Positions 1 to 8,420 of a DNA stretch of 62,187 nt are shown one piece after another. Made by a program: the position numbers and the translations under genes. Below the pieces are notes generated by a model. It was not told the DNA's origin and did no database searches. It was given only the letters and a program-made list of their open reading frames with translations. Origin of the DNA: an uncultured bacterium (GTDB lineage: Bacteria; Desulfobacterota; Binatia; HRBIN30; CADEER01); contig CADEER010000014.1 in assembly GCA_902826395.1 (NCBI GenBank), positions 7,554-69,740 of the forward strand, given 5' to 3'. Positions within the stretch are counted from its first letter, which is position 1; every line of letters begins with the position of its first letter.

Positions 1-926
1 TTCTCGAGCTCTTCGCGAATCGAGTACATCTTCTGCCGCGCGTCCGAGATGTACACCTCGAGGTTGCGCCGGTGATTGGCGATGATGCTCGCCGAGCCGC
101 CGTCGAGGACGATGAGCGGCTTCAGCTTCGCCGCCTTGCCGAGCGCGTGCACGACTTCGTCGAGCAGCTCTTTCACGGTCGGCCGCTGCTGCAGCTCGCG
201 GCCGTACTCCCGCTGCAACGCTTTGGCGAGATGGTACATCACGTGGGCATTGCCCTGGGCGTGGTAGAAGTAGTTGTCGGTGTGCCAGGGGCGAACCGAC
301 GATCCGTCGGCTTCCTGCGACTTGTACAAGTTGGCGTGAGCGCCGCCGAGAATGTCCGTCCACGCCTGGAACAGGCGGATCGCTTCGACGTTGCGCACGT
401 TCATCGGCCGCGACGTCTGCGGCGTCTTGTGCAATCCCGCGACGTATTGCTCGAGCAACTGGACACCCTCGCGATAGCGGCTCTCGGCCGACGGGAACCA
501 AAACCTCTCCGCGTCGTTGCGGAACATCGTGTCGGCCTGCACCAGGCGCTGGTCGAACTCGTTCGATGAAATCTTCGTCAGATGGTCTTTGAAGACGCGC
601 GCCGATTCGCGCACCGTCTGAATGATGCCGAGCTGCCGGTTGGCGTTGTTGTCCGCCCACAGCGACGGGCCCCAGAGGATGAAGTCGTTCGGCCGCCATC
701 CCGTCCGGCCGTCGAGCTCGTGGCGGACGACGGCCGCCAGCGTCGTGGCGAAAACCTCACCCGGCACGATCTCCTTCTCCGGCGGATACGTCTGCTCGAT
801 GTCGAACGAGAGTCGGTTGTGCGTCTTCTGGCCGAAGTGCAGGACCAGCGGTCCGGCAGTGAAAGAGAGCACCAGGACGACGAGGATGACATAGCCGATG
901 ACACCGCGCTGGTCGTTGAGTCGCAT
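1..926 (-). CDS. DUF2333 family membrane-anchored protein, 3' end cut by window edge
   Basis: The frame opens at an ATG (926-924) and stays open to the left edge, so about 308 residues are visible and the C terminus is missing. One hydrophobic segment at about residues 9-26 suggests a signal anchor with the rest in the periplasm. Segments such as PSLWADNNANRQLG and RNDAERFWFPSAESRY match my recollection of the DUF2333 family, whose function is unknown. It diverges from the gene at 1029 across about 100 bp that must hold both promoters. Family assignment is from memory of conserved blocks; no search was run. Confidence 0.7.
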   Translation of the reverse strand, partial: MRLNDQRGVIGYVILVVLVLSFTAGPLVLHFGQKTHNRLSFDIEQTYPPEKEIVPGEVFATTLAAVVRHELDGRTGWRPNDFILWGPSLWADNNANRQLGIIQTVRESARVFKDHLTKISSNEFDQRLVQADTMFRNDAERFWFPSAESRYREGVQLLEQYVAGLHKTPQTSRPMNVRNVEAIRLFQAWTDILGGAHANLYKSQEADGSSVRPWHTDNYFYHAQGNAHVMYHLAKALQREYGRELQQRPTVKELLDEVVHALGKAAKLKPLIVLDGGSASIIANHRRNLEVYISDARQKMYSIREELE

Positions 927-1028
927 GGCCCAGTGGCTAGCACACCCGATGCTGAGGTGCACAAGGTCGCGACGGACTTGAGTCAGCTCCGCGCGGGGGG
1001 CGAGAATGCCGCCAACAAGGAGCCACAG

Positions 1029-1499
1029 ATGAACACAGTGGGAAACAGATGGAGATCGGTACTCGCAGCGGTCATCTCGGTCGTTTTGCTCGCGACGTGG
1101 GTTGCTGCTCTACCCGCCGAGACCGAGGCGCTGCTCGAGAAGTCGGAGTACGTCTACATCTCGTCGACGCGCAAGGACGGTTCGCTCGGCAAACCGGCGG
1201 AGATCTGGTTCCTCTATCACGACGGCGCCGTCTGGGTCGGGACGAGCCCCAAGTCGTGGCGAGTCAAGCGCATCGAGTGGGGACGGCCCGGGGCGAAGAT
1301 CTCGGTCGGCAAACCAGACGGACCCGCGTTTTCGGCGACCGGCGAAGTGGTCGCTGACGCCGAGGCGCAGGCGCTGCTAATGAAGACGTTCGCCGAGAAA
1401 TACCCCGGCGGCTGGAAGAGCCACGAAGAGAAGTTTCGCACAGGCTTCGCCGATGGCAGCCGCGTCCTCGTCAAGTACACGCCGAGCGGGGAACTGTGA
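1029..1499 (+). CDS. Secreted PNPOx-like split-barrel protein
   Basis: A 156-residue protein. The ATG at 1029 follows AAGGAG at 7-nt spacing, which decides this start over in-frame codons further upstream. Residues 10-28 are a hydrophobic signal sequence. The rest looks like a split beta-barrel of the pyridoxamine-phosphate-oxidase/flavin-reductase type: a YVYISSTRKDGSLGKPAEIW strand pair, then WFLYHDGAVWVGTSPKSWRV and a C-terminal VLVKYTP strand. Such domains bind FMN, F420 or haem and are usually cytoplasmic, so a signal sequence is unusual. The substrate is unknown and the fold assignment is by pattern only. Confidence 0.6.
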   Translation: MNTVGNRWRSVLAAVISVVLLATWVAALPAETEALLEKSEYVYISSTRKDGSLGKPAEIWFLYHDGAVWVGTSPKSWRVKRIEWGRPGAKISVGKPDGPAFSATGEVVADAEAQALLMKTFAEKYPGGWKSHEEKFRTGFADGSRVLVKYTPSGEL

Positions 1500-1885
1500 A
1501 TGGGGACCGGATCATGAGCGCGTGCGAGTTCGTCTGCAGCTTGCCGCCGGAAGAGCTGCCCCCAGATCGGTACGCCGAATGGCAACAACGGCCAGCGGAG
1601 CGATCAAGCGGCAAACGGTTGCTATCGCGGTCGCACGCAAGTCCATCGTTCACCCCCTTGTTCGTGCACAGGAGTAGTCCTCTGGTCCGAGGCTCGGTCA
1701 AGCTTGAATTGGCTCCCTGGGGGCCGCCGGCGCGGGCCTGGCCCCTCGGCGCGCCGGGGGTGGATTCGTGTTTGGGGAAGTGGCATAGTTCGCGACTTTC
1801 CGGCGCCTGGCCGGGCCGAAATCAAATGGAAAGTCGTCGACTGCGGCAAGATCGTCGGTCGATCGTCAGGAGGAGCGCTCCGATC
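1500..1885. other. 386-bp stretch with no supported gene
   Basis: One forward frame stays open from 1496 to 2146, but only its last 87 codons, from the ATG at 1886, have a ribosome binding site and a recognisable protein pattern. The upstream part translates to low-complexity Pro/Arg/Ser-rich sequence without a motif. A very GC-rich tract lies at about 1710-1765. The promoter of the 1886 gene and possibly of rpmH probably lies here, but no clear -35/-10 pair was found. Confidence 0.4.
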
Positions 1886-2146
1886 ATGGCGAGCAAGGGT
1901 ACGTGCAAGGCGGACAGCTGCGACAAGGACGTCCGCGCCAAGGGTTACTGCGACCGCCACTATCGCAAGTGGCGCAAGGGCGCGATGGGCAAGCCGCGCC
2001 ATCGCTCCTGCAACGAGAAAGACTGTGGCAAGGCGCCGCATCGCCGCGGACTCTGCGAACAGCATTATCTGAAAGCGTTCTCGAAGAAGGCTCCCGCGAC
2101 CGGAGCCGAAACAACCGCATCCGAGGCTGGCCAGGCCGCCGAGTAG
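1886..2146 (+). CDS. Small Cys/His protein with two tandem CX4CX9CX2H motifs
   Basis: An 86-residue basic protein. The ATG at 1886 is preceded by CAGGAGGAG about 11 nt upstream. It carries two copies of one motif 35 residues apart: C7-C12-C22-H25 and C42-C47-C57-H60, each ending in an HY(R/L)K-like segment. Each copy has three Cys and one His in fixed spacing, consistent with one zinc ion per repeat, although metal binding is inferred. The C-terminal 25 residues are Ala/Thr/Glu-rich and probably disordered. It sits 31 bp before rpmH and could be co-transcribed with it. I recall similar GYC-xx-HYxKW motifs in small proteins of Myxococcota and phages, with no agreed function. Confidence 0.65.
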   Translation: MASKGTCKADSCDKDVRAKGYCDRHYRKWRKGAMGKPRHRSCNEKDCGKAPHRRGLCEQHYLKAFSKKAPATGAETTASEAGQAAE

Positions 2147-2177
2147 GCCGCGGGCTCCCTACCATTCCGGGGTTCAC

Positions 2178-2336
2178 ATGAAACGCACTTATCAGCCAAG
2201 CAATCGACGTCGGAAGCGGCGTCACGGTTTCCGCGCGCGCATGGCAACACCGGGCGGCCGGCAGGTTCTCAAGCGCCGCCGCGCCAAAGGGCGCAAGCGG
2301 CTTACCGTCTCGATTCCACCGAAACAGCCATCTTGA
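2178..2336 (+). CDS. rpmH: 50S ribosomal protein L34
   Basis: A 52-residue, highly basic protein starting [20 protein letters not shown], the L34 signature, followed by the conserved [20 protein letters not shown] segment. L34 is the smallest large-subunit protein and binds 23S rRNA. Its stop overlaps the TTG start of rnpA by 4 nt (TTGA), giving the classical translationally coupled rpmH-rnpA pair. The C-terminal [11 protein letters not shown] tail is slightly longer than the usual 44-47 residues. In most bacteria rpmH lies next to dnaA; here dnaA is 40 kb away and faces it. Confidence 0.97.
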   Translation: MKRTYQPSNRRRKRRHGFRARMATPGGRQVLKRRRAKGRKRLTVSIPPKQPS

Positions 2337-2701
2337 CGCAGGCCGCGGCGGATCGGGACATTTCGCAGGGCTACCCGCAGAAGTTCCGGATCCGCAAGCG
2401 CCGCGAGTACCTGGCGCTGCAAAACAGCGGCCGGCGGCGGCGTTCGGAGCACTTTACTGTGATCACTCGCGAGCGGCGTGAAGAACCTTCGCGGCTCGGC
2501 ATCACCGCCAGCCGCAAGACCGGCAATGCGCCGGCGCGCAACCGCATCCGCAGGCTGGTGCGGGAGTACTTTCGCCGGCATCGCACAGACATCGACCCAC
2601 CGCGCGACGTCCTGGTCATCGCCCGCCCCGGAGCACACCTCTTGCCGTATCTCCAAGTAGCGCGAGAGCTGAGCTCCGCGTTGGGGATGCGAGGCGAGTG
2701 A
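2333..2701 (+). CDS. rnpA: Ribonuclease P protein component
   Basis: A 122-residue basic protein that helps the RNase P RNA mature the 5' ends of tRNAs. The signature [13 protein letters not shown] helix is present near residue 73, and [20 protein letters not shown] matches the family core strand-helix. The likely start is the TTG at 2333, which overlaps the rpmH stop; the first 14 residues ([14 protein letters not shown]) are not conserved, and no ATG exists before the conserved [12 protein letters not shown] segment. The stop overlaps the GTG start of yidD. Confidence 0.93.
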   Translation: MTQAAADRDISQGYPQKFRIRKRREYLALQNSGRRRRSEHFTVITRERREEPSRLGITASRKTGNAPARNRIRRLVREYFRRHRTDIDPPRDVLVIARPGAHLLPYLQVARELSSALGMRGE

Positions 2702-2958
2702 TCGCCATGTCGTGGCTGCAGAAATTGCTGATCGGCATCATCGGGGCCTATCGGACCGTTGTGTCGCCGCTGCTCGGCGCCCACTGTCGGTTCCACCCGA
2801 CCTGCTCGGTATACGCCGCCGAGGCTATCGGCGAGCTGGGAGCAATGCGCGGCACGTGGTTGGCGATGTGCCGCATTCTGCGCTGTCACCCCTACAATCC
2901 GGGCGGTTACGATCCCGTCCGCAAGGCACCCAGCAGCCACACCGCAGTGGGGAGCTGA
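2698..2958 (+). CDS. yidD: Membrane protein insertion efficiency factor YidD
   Basis: An 86-residue protein with the YidD pattern: an amphipathic N terminus (QKLLIGIIGAYRTVVSPLLG), the CRFHPTCSVYA motif and a RILRCHPYNPGGYDPV block. It is thought to assist YidC in inserting inner-membrane proteins from the cytoplasmic face. A GTG at 2698 overlaps the rnpA stop by 4 nt; the ATG at 2707 is an alternative that removes three residues. It lies between rnpA and yidC, its conserved position. Confidence 0.95.
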   Translation: MIAMSWLQKLLIGIIGAYRTVVSPLLGAHCRFHPTCSVYAAEAIGELGAMRGTWLAMCRILRCHPYNPGGYDPVRKAPSSHTAVGS

Positions 2959-2973
2959 GCGAGCTCGAAATCC

Positions 2974-4668
2974 ATGGAACGCAACGCGCTGCTCGCCATC
3001 GTCATCTCGCTGCTGATCCTGCTCGTCTGGAACGAGGTCGTTCTCAAGCAGTACGCCCCGCTTGCCGAGCCGGGACAGGAGTCGGCTCAAGGCGAACCGG
3101 CGGCACCGGTTGCCGACGCCCCGCCACCCGCCGCGCCGGTGGACCCGCTCGTAACGGCGCCCGACGCGGCTCCGGCAGTCGATGCGCCGCCGGCAAGTCG
3201 GGACAGCGCGGCACCCCTCGTCGAAGGCGAGGACGTGGTGGTCGAGACCGATGTCTTTCGCGCCGTCTTCACTACCGCGGGCGCACGACTGAAGAGCCTG
3301 CGCCTCAAGCAATACGAAGAGACCGCCGAGAAGGGCGGCCCGCATCAGGAGCTGGTCCAGGTCGGACCGGGCTCTCCCCTGCCGCTGGGGCTCCATCTGC
3401 GCGGCAAGGGCGGAGAGGCAGACGACCGCGATGTTCTCTATTCGGTCGACCGCAAGGAGCTCACCCTCGCCGGAGACGAATCGGGGACCGTCGTCTTCTC
3501 GGGTCAGGTCGACGGCGCTACCGTCACCAAGCGGTTGGAGCTGACCGGCAACCGCTACCTGTGGAACCTCGACGTCGATGTCGACTCGCCGCCCGCCTAC
3601 GTCTCGGAGCTGGGGGTGACGTGGAACGGCTTGCTGGAAAAGCCGGGCGGCTGGCAGTCCGGCATCGCGCCCACCGCCAATCCGTATTCGTCGATTCTCG
3701 CCCTCGAAGACGACAGTCTGCACACCCGGACCGACGAGGAGCTGGCGGCAGGTGCCGCTTTCGAGGGTCCGACTTCGTGGATCGGCTTCAACGGCCAGTA
3801 CTTCTTTGCGGCCCTCCTCGACGACAGCAGAGTGGATCCCGCCGACGACCCGACGGCCCGCGCCTGGGCATCCAGCCGTGGCCACGAGGCGCAGGCAATG
3901 TTGCGTGTTGCCAGCACCGACTCGGCCAAGGTCGCCGTCTACACCGGGCCGAAGGACATCGACGAGCTCGAAGAGGCTGGGCACACGCTGCGCCGGGCGC
4001 TCGACCTCGGTTGGTTCACCATCGTCGCCCTACCGCTCCTGCAGTTGTTGCGCTTCCTCTATCGCTTCACCGGCAATCACGGCGTCGACATCATCCTGCT
4101 CACGGTGCTCATCAAGCTGCTTTTCTATCCGCTTACAAAGAAGAGCTTCCAGTCGATGAAGGCGATGCAGAAGCTGCAGCCCGAGATGGAGCGCATCAAG
4201 GAGGCGTACAAAGACAAGCCCGAGCAGATGAACCAGGCGGTCATGGAGATGTACCGCAAGCACAAGGTGAATCCGCTCGGCGGCTGTCTGCCGATGTTCC
4301 TGCAGTTGCCGGTCTTCATCGGCCTCTACAACGCGTTGCTCAACGCCGTCGAGCTGCGCCACGCCCCGTTCGTCGGCTGGATCCAGGATCTTTCGGCACC
4401 GGATCGCCTCGGCGACTTTCAGTTGCCGTTCGTCACCGGCGCCGGCATTCCGGTCCTGACCTTGATCATGGGCGCCAGCATGCTGGTGCAACAGAAGATG
4501 ACCCCGACCACCACCGCCGATCCGATGCAACAGCGCATGATGATGCTGATGCCGGTGGTTTTCACGTTCATGTTCATCAACTTCCCCGCCGGGCTGACGC
4601 TGTACTGGTTGGTCAACAACATCCTCACGATCGGCCAACAGTATCTGATCAATCGGCAGGAAGACTGA
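2974..4668 (+). CDS. yidC: Membrane protein insertase YidC/OxaI
   Basis: A 564-residue Gram-negative-type YidC. An N-terminal transmembrane anchor (about residues 5-24) is followed by a Pro/Ala-rich linker and a large periplasmic beta-sandwich domain to about residue 340. The conserved OxaI core comes next, with the segment containing YPLTKKSFQSMKAMQKLQP and the conserved VNPLGGCLPMFLQLPVFIGL. The five-helix C-terminal part ends NNILTIGQQYLINRQED. It inserts proteins into the inner membrane with or without SecYEG. The ATG at 2974 is 15 nt after yidD, and jag follows 18 nt later, so one operon is likely. Confidence 0.97.
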   Translation: MERNALLAIVISLLILLVWNEVVLKQYAPLAEPGQESAQGEPAAPVADAPPPAAPVDPLVTAPDAAPAVDAPPASRDSAAPLVEGEDVVVETDVFRAVFTTAGARLKSLRLKQYEETAEKGGPHQELVQVGPGSPLPLGLHLRGKGGEADDRDVLYSVDRKELTLAGDESGTVVFSGQVDGATVTKRLELTGNRYLWNLDVDVDSPPAYVSELGVTWNGLLEKPGGWQSGIAPTANPYSSILALEDDSLHTRTDEELAAGAAFEGPTSWIGFNGQYFFAALLDDSRVDPADDPTARAWASSRGHEAQAMLRVASTDSAKVAVYTGPKDIDELEEAGHTLRRALDLGWFTIVALPLLQLLRFLYRFTGNHGVDIILLTVLIKLLFYPLTKKSFQSMKAMQKLQPEMERIKEAYKDKPEQMNQAVMEMYRKHKVNPLGGCLPMFLQLPVFIGLYNALLNAVELRHAPFVGWIQDLSAPDRLGDFQLPFVTGAGIPVLTLIMGASMLVQQKMTPTTTADPMQQRMMMLMPVVFTFMFINFPAGLTLYWLVNNILTIGQQYLINRQED

Positions 4669-4686
4669 CCGCCCGGGGGGCTTTAC

Positions 4687-5535
4687 ATGGAATACGTCGA
4701 AGCCGAAGGAAACAGCATCGACGAAGCGATCGAGCGGGCGTTGCGGCAATTGGGTGTCGAGCGCGACCGGGTCGACGTCGAAATCATCGCCAATGCCACC
4801 AAGGGGCTGTTCGGCCTCGGCGGCAAGAAAGCCAAGGTGCGCGCCACGTTGCGCGAGCCGATCTCGATCAGCGCGGCGCCGACGCGCAGCCGCGACGGGG
4901 GTGCCGCGCGAGGCAGGGCCGGCGCGGGTCAGCGGTCGCGGGACGGCCGGGGCGACGCAACTCGCCGGAGCAGGCCGCGACGCGACGAGAGGCGCGAGCG
5001 CGACGTCGCCGATAGGGGGCGGCGCAAGGACGTCGAACGCTCAGAGCGTCCGGAACGACCGTCCGTCGAGATCGATGAGGAGACGCTCTCGCATGCACGC
5101 GGGGTGCTGGAGCGGACCGTGCAACTGATCGGCACCGAGGCGACGGTGAAAGTCACTCGCGACGATCTGGGGATCTCGCTCGAGATCGATGGCGACGAGA
5201 GCGGCATTTTGATCGGCCGCCGCGGGCAGATGCTCGACGCGCTCGAATACCTCATCAACCGCGTCGCCTCTCGCGACACCCGTCACACGACGCACCTGGT
5301 CGTCGACTCGCAAGGCTATCGGCAGCGCCGACGCGACGCGCTGGAAGAACTGGCGCGGAGCATGGGGGAGCGCGCCGAGCAGCGCGGTAAAGCCGTAACC
5401 ATGAATCCAATGAGCCCGCGCGATCGGCGGATCGTCCATCTCGCCTTGCAGGGCCATCCGGCGCTCGAGACGCGCAGCGCGGGCGAGGGATACTTCCGCA
5501 AGCTGTTGATCATTCCCGGCAATCGCCGCCGCTGA
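4687..5535 (+). CDS. jag: RNA-binding protein Jag/KhpB (Jag-N, KH, R3H)
   Basis: A 282-residue protein. Residues 1-58 are a Jag-N domain (EYVEAEGNSIDEAIERAL, then GLFGLGGKKAKV). Residues 60-118 form an Arg/Asp-rich linker with long runs of charged residues. A KH domain with the GDESGILIGRRGQMLDALEY loop and an R3H-like C-terminal region (MSPRDRRIVHLALQGHPALE) follow. It binds RNA and, in Gram-positive bacteria, affects cell division and elongation; the role elsewhere is less clear. It sits between yidC and mnmE as usual. Confidence 0.93.
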   Translation: MEYVEAEGNSIDEAIERALRQLGVERDRVDVEIIANATKGLFGLGGKKAKVRATLREPISISAAPTRSRDGGAARGRAGAGQRSRDGRGDATRRSRPRRDERRERDVADRGRRKDVERSERPERPSVEIDEETLSHARGVLERTVQLIGTEATVKVTRDDLGISLEIDGDESGILIGRRGQMLDALEYLINRVASRDTRHTTHLVVDSQGYRQRRRDALEELARSMGERAEQRGKAVTMNPMSPRDRRIVHLALQGHPALETRSAGEGYFRKLLIIPGNRRR

Positions 5536-5580
5536 CGACCCCGATCATCGCCGCCGACGTCGTGCCGGCCGGCCTCAGAG

Positions 5581-6942
5581 ATGTACGAGTTCGACACCAT
5601 CGCCGCCATCGCCACCGCTGCCGGAGCCGGCGCGATCGGTGTCATCCGCGTCAGCGGGCCGGCCGCGAGTGACATCGCCCGCGCGGTCACCGGGAGCGCC
5701 GCCGATCCAGCCACGTGGCCGAGTCACAAGCTCGTGCGGGTGGAGGTACTCGCGGCCGGCCGGCGAATCGACGACGGTCTGGCAGTACTGATGCGAGCGC
5801 CGCGCAGCTACTCCGGGGAGGACGTTCTGGAGCTGCACTGCCACGGCAGCCCAGCCGCGCTGCAGGAAATTCTGCGTGCTGTCCTCGCCGCCGGCGCGCG
5901 TCCCGCGGATGCCGGAGAATTCACCAAGCGCGCCTATCTGAACGGGAAGCTGGACCTCGCCCAGGCCGAAGCGGTGATGGATTTGGTTCGATGTCGAACA
6001 CCCACCGCCGCGGTACGCGCTGCCGACCAGCTCTCCGGCGCCCTGTCGCGGCATCTTGCGGAGCTGCGCGACCGCCTGGTTGGTCTGAAGAGCCACCTCG
6101 AAGTGCTGATCGATTTCAGCGACGAGGATGTCGATCTGGAGCCGGGCGCGGTCATCGCCGAAGCCGAGGCGCTGCGCGGGCACTTCGCCGCCCTATCGGC
6201 CACGTACCGTAGCGGCCGCATCTACCGCGACGGGTTGAGGGTCGCCCTGGTCGGCCGTCCCAACGTTGGTAAATCGAGCCTGCTCAACGCTCTCGCGCGG
6301 GCCAACCGCGCCATCGTCACCGACATTCCGGGCACGACGCGCGACGTCCTCGAAGAGCAAATCGACATCGGCGGGGTCCCCATCGTCGTCGTCGACACGG
6401 CCGGGCTGCGCGACGGCGCCGCGGGCGACCGGGTAGAGGAGCTCGGGATCGAGCGCGCTCGTACCACAGCGGCCGCGGCCGACCTGGTGATCGCCGTCCT
6501 CGATCGTTCGGTTCCATGGGCCGAGCCGCCCTACCTCCCGGATGCCGAGCAGCGCTTGATCCTGGCGATCAATAAGGTCGATCTGCCGGCGGCCTGGACC
6601 GAGGCGCCCCGGCACCTGGTCGACCGCGCCGCCGCCGCAATCGCCGTCTCGGCCGTGGCAGGCACCGGGCTCCCCGACCTCGAAGTAGCAATCGCAGCCG
6701 TCGCCGGCCGCAGCGGGCAGGACGCAACGCCGCCGCTCACCAATACTCGACAGCGGGATGCCATCGACAAGGTCGAGAGGAGCCTCGCCGATGCGGTCGT
6801 CGCCGCTCGCTCTGGCGCGCCGGCAGACATCGTTGCCGTCGATGTTCAGCTCGCGCTCCAACACCTCGGTGCCGTCACCGGCGAGATCACCAGCGACGAC
6901 GTGCTCGACGCGGTGTTCCGCGACTTCTGCCTGGGGAAGTGA
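5581..6942 (+). CDS. mnmE: tRNA modification GTPase MnmE
   Basis: A 453-residue protein that, with MnmG, installs the cmnm5 group on wobble U34 of tRNAs using 5-formyl-tetrahydrofolate and GTP hydrolysis. The N-terminal folate-binding domain begins [20 protein letters not shown]. The GTPase domain has GRPNVGKSS, the DTAGLRD switch and the NKVD specificity motif. The protein ends with the functional CLGK tail carrying the essential Cys. Its partner mnmG is 5.4 kb downstream, separated by accessory genes rather than adjacent. Confidence 0.97.
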   Translation: MYEFDTIAAIATAAGAGAIGVIRVSGPAASDIARAVTGSAADPATWPSHKLVRVEVLAAGRRIDDGLAVLMRAPRSYSGEDVLELHCHGSPAALQEILRAVLAAGARPADAGEFTKRAYLNGKLDLAQAEAVMDLVRCRTPTAAVRAADQLSGALSRHLAELRDRLVGLKSHLEVLIDFSDEDVDLEPGAVIAEAEALRGHFAALSATYRSGRIYRDGLRVALVGRPNVGKSSLLNALARANRAIVTDIPGTTRDVLEEQIDIGGVPIVVVDTAGLRDGAAGDRVEELGIERARTTAAAADLVIAVLDRSVPWAEPPYLPDAEQRLILAINKVDLPAAWTEAPRHLVDRAAAAIAVSAVAGTGLPDLEVAIAAVAGRSGQDATPPLTNTRQRDAIDKVERSLADAVVAARSGAPADIVAVDVQLALQHLGAVTGEITSDDVLDAVFRDFCLGK

Positions 6943-7131
6943 AGGCCTCGTGACAGGGCGCCGGCCCCGGAAGTCGTTGGCCGGTGATGGAATGACGGGC
7001 GGACGCAACGGGCTCGATTCCGTCGGCTGGCAGGGTCCGGGCGCTGGATGATAAACGAGATGATCGGATAGCCGGCGGGGCATGTCCGCGCTGTTGCGGG
7101 TATCGCCGGAGTCCCAGTTAGTCGAGGCCAT

Positions 7132-8394
7132 TTGCCCAGTCTGTTGCTCCTGTCGATCGCGGCCCTGGTGGTGTTGGGCTCGATGCTCGCCTTGGCCGAG
7201 GCGTCGATCACCCGGACGACGCCGGCCCGCGCAGCGTCGTTGCGTGGAGAGGGGCGGCGCAACGCCGAGCTACTCGACGAGATCGAGGGAGATCCGGCCA
7301 GATTCCTGAATGCCCTGTACCTGGCGGTGATGTTCGCCCAGAACGGCTCTGCAATCCTGGTCGCGCTCCTTGCCGAGCGCACATTCGATCAGCTCGGCCT
7401 GACGCTCGCGTCGATCGGCTTCACCCTCGCCTACTTCGTGGTCGTCGAGGCCATGTCGAAGACGTTTGCCATCTTGCACAGCGACCGCGTGGCCCTGAGC
7501 CTGGCACCGTTTGTCTGGCTGGTCGGCCACACCCTCTCCCTGCCCACCCGGGCGCTGATCGGAATCGCCAATATCCTGCTACCTGGAAAGGGGCTGCCGA
7601 CGGGCCCGTTCGTCACTCAGGCCGAGATTCGTTCGATGGCTGATGTCGGCCACGAGGCCGGCAGCATCCACTCGCACGAGCGAGAAATGATTCATTCGGT
7701 CTTCGAATTCGGCGAGCGGGTGGCGCGCGACGTCATGACCCCGCGCCCCGACGTCGTCGCTCTCTCCTTCAACGATACGCTGGAGACGACGGCCATGCGT
7801 CTGGTCGAGCGCGGGCTCACCCGCCTGCCGGTCTACCGCGGCGACCTCGAGCACGTCGAGGGCATGGTGCACGCCAAGGACATTCTCGATCTGCTCCGCC
7901 GCGGGGCGCGCCGGGCGTCACTCGCCGACATCTTGCGACCTGTCATCTTCGTCCCTGAATCGAAGCGAGTTTCAGAGCTGTTGCGCGAGATGCAACGCGA
8001 CAAGGTGCATCTCGCGATGGTCAGCGACGAGTATGGAGTGATCACCGGACTCGTCACCCTGGAGGACTTGCTCGAGGAGTTGGTGGGTCAGATCCGCGAC
8101 GAGCACGACCGCGAGGTTCCGGAGTTGCAGTCGCTCGGCGACGGCCGGTACCGCCTGAACGCTTCGCTGCCGATCATCGAGCTCAACGCAGCGCTCGACC
8201 TCGACCTGCCGCACGAGAATTGGAACACCGTCGGCGGACTGCTGTACGGCCTCGCCGGGAACATTCCTCGCGCTGGCGAGGGGGTGGAGGTCGACGGCCT
8301 GCGGTTTACGGTCGAGACCGTTCAGGGTCGCCGCATCCTCTCCGTATTGTTGACGCCCAGCCAAACCTCCGCTGCAGCGACCGACGACGGCTAG
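7132..8394 (+). CDS. CNNM/CorC-type membrane protein with CBS pair (hemolysin C family)
   Basis: A 420-residue protein: an N-terminal DUF21-type membrane domain with about four hydrophobic segments (residues 1-140), two CBS domains (about 190-315, including RVARDVMTPRPDVVALS and the DEYGVITGLVTLEDLLEELV motif), and a C-terminal CorC_HlyC domain. The family is linked to Mg2+/Co2+ efflux or tolerance; the hemolysin name is historical. No ATG exists near the conserved N terminus; the TTG at 7132 with GAGG 4 nt upstream is the best start. Its stop faces that of the Rieske gene 26 bp away. Confidence 0.9.
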   Translation: MPSLLLLSIAALVVLGSMLALAEASITRTTPARAASLRGEGRRNAELLDEIEGDPARFLNALYLAVMFAQNGSAILVALLAERTFDQLGLTLASIGFTLAYFVVVEAMSKTFAILHSDRVALSLAPFVWLVGHTLSLPTRALIGIANILLPGKGLPTGPFVTQAEIRSMADVGHEAGSIHSHEREMIHSVFEFGERVARDVMTPRPDVVALSFNDTLETTAMRLVERGLTRLPVYRGDLEHVEGMVHAKDILDLLRRGARRASLADILRPVIFVPESKRVSELLREMQRDKVHLAMVSDEYGVITGLVTLEDLLEELVGQIRDEHDREVPELQSLGDGRYRLNASLPIIELNAALDLDLPHENWNTVGGLLYGLAGNIPRAGEGVEVDGLRFTVETVQGRRILSVLLTPSQTSAAATDDG

Positions 8395-8420
8395 TCGGCT
8401 CGCAACGCGCGATCAGGCAA

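Noticed and set aside
582-1028. N-terminal extension of the split-barrel protein
   Set aside because: The extension overlaps the reverse DUF2333 gene and lacks conserved sequence; the start at 1029 has a ribosome site and begins a signal peptide.
2371-3984. A 537-codon reverse-strand frame opposite rnpA-yidD-yidC
   Set aside because: No recognisable motif, Arg-rich composition and fully antisense to conserved genes.
2712-5015. A 767-codon open frame overlapping yidD, yidC and jag
   Set aside because: Its translation is Arg/Gly/Ala-rich without domains, and it runs through three well-supported genes in another frame. It is a by-product of high GC.
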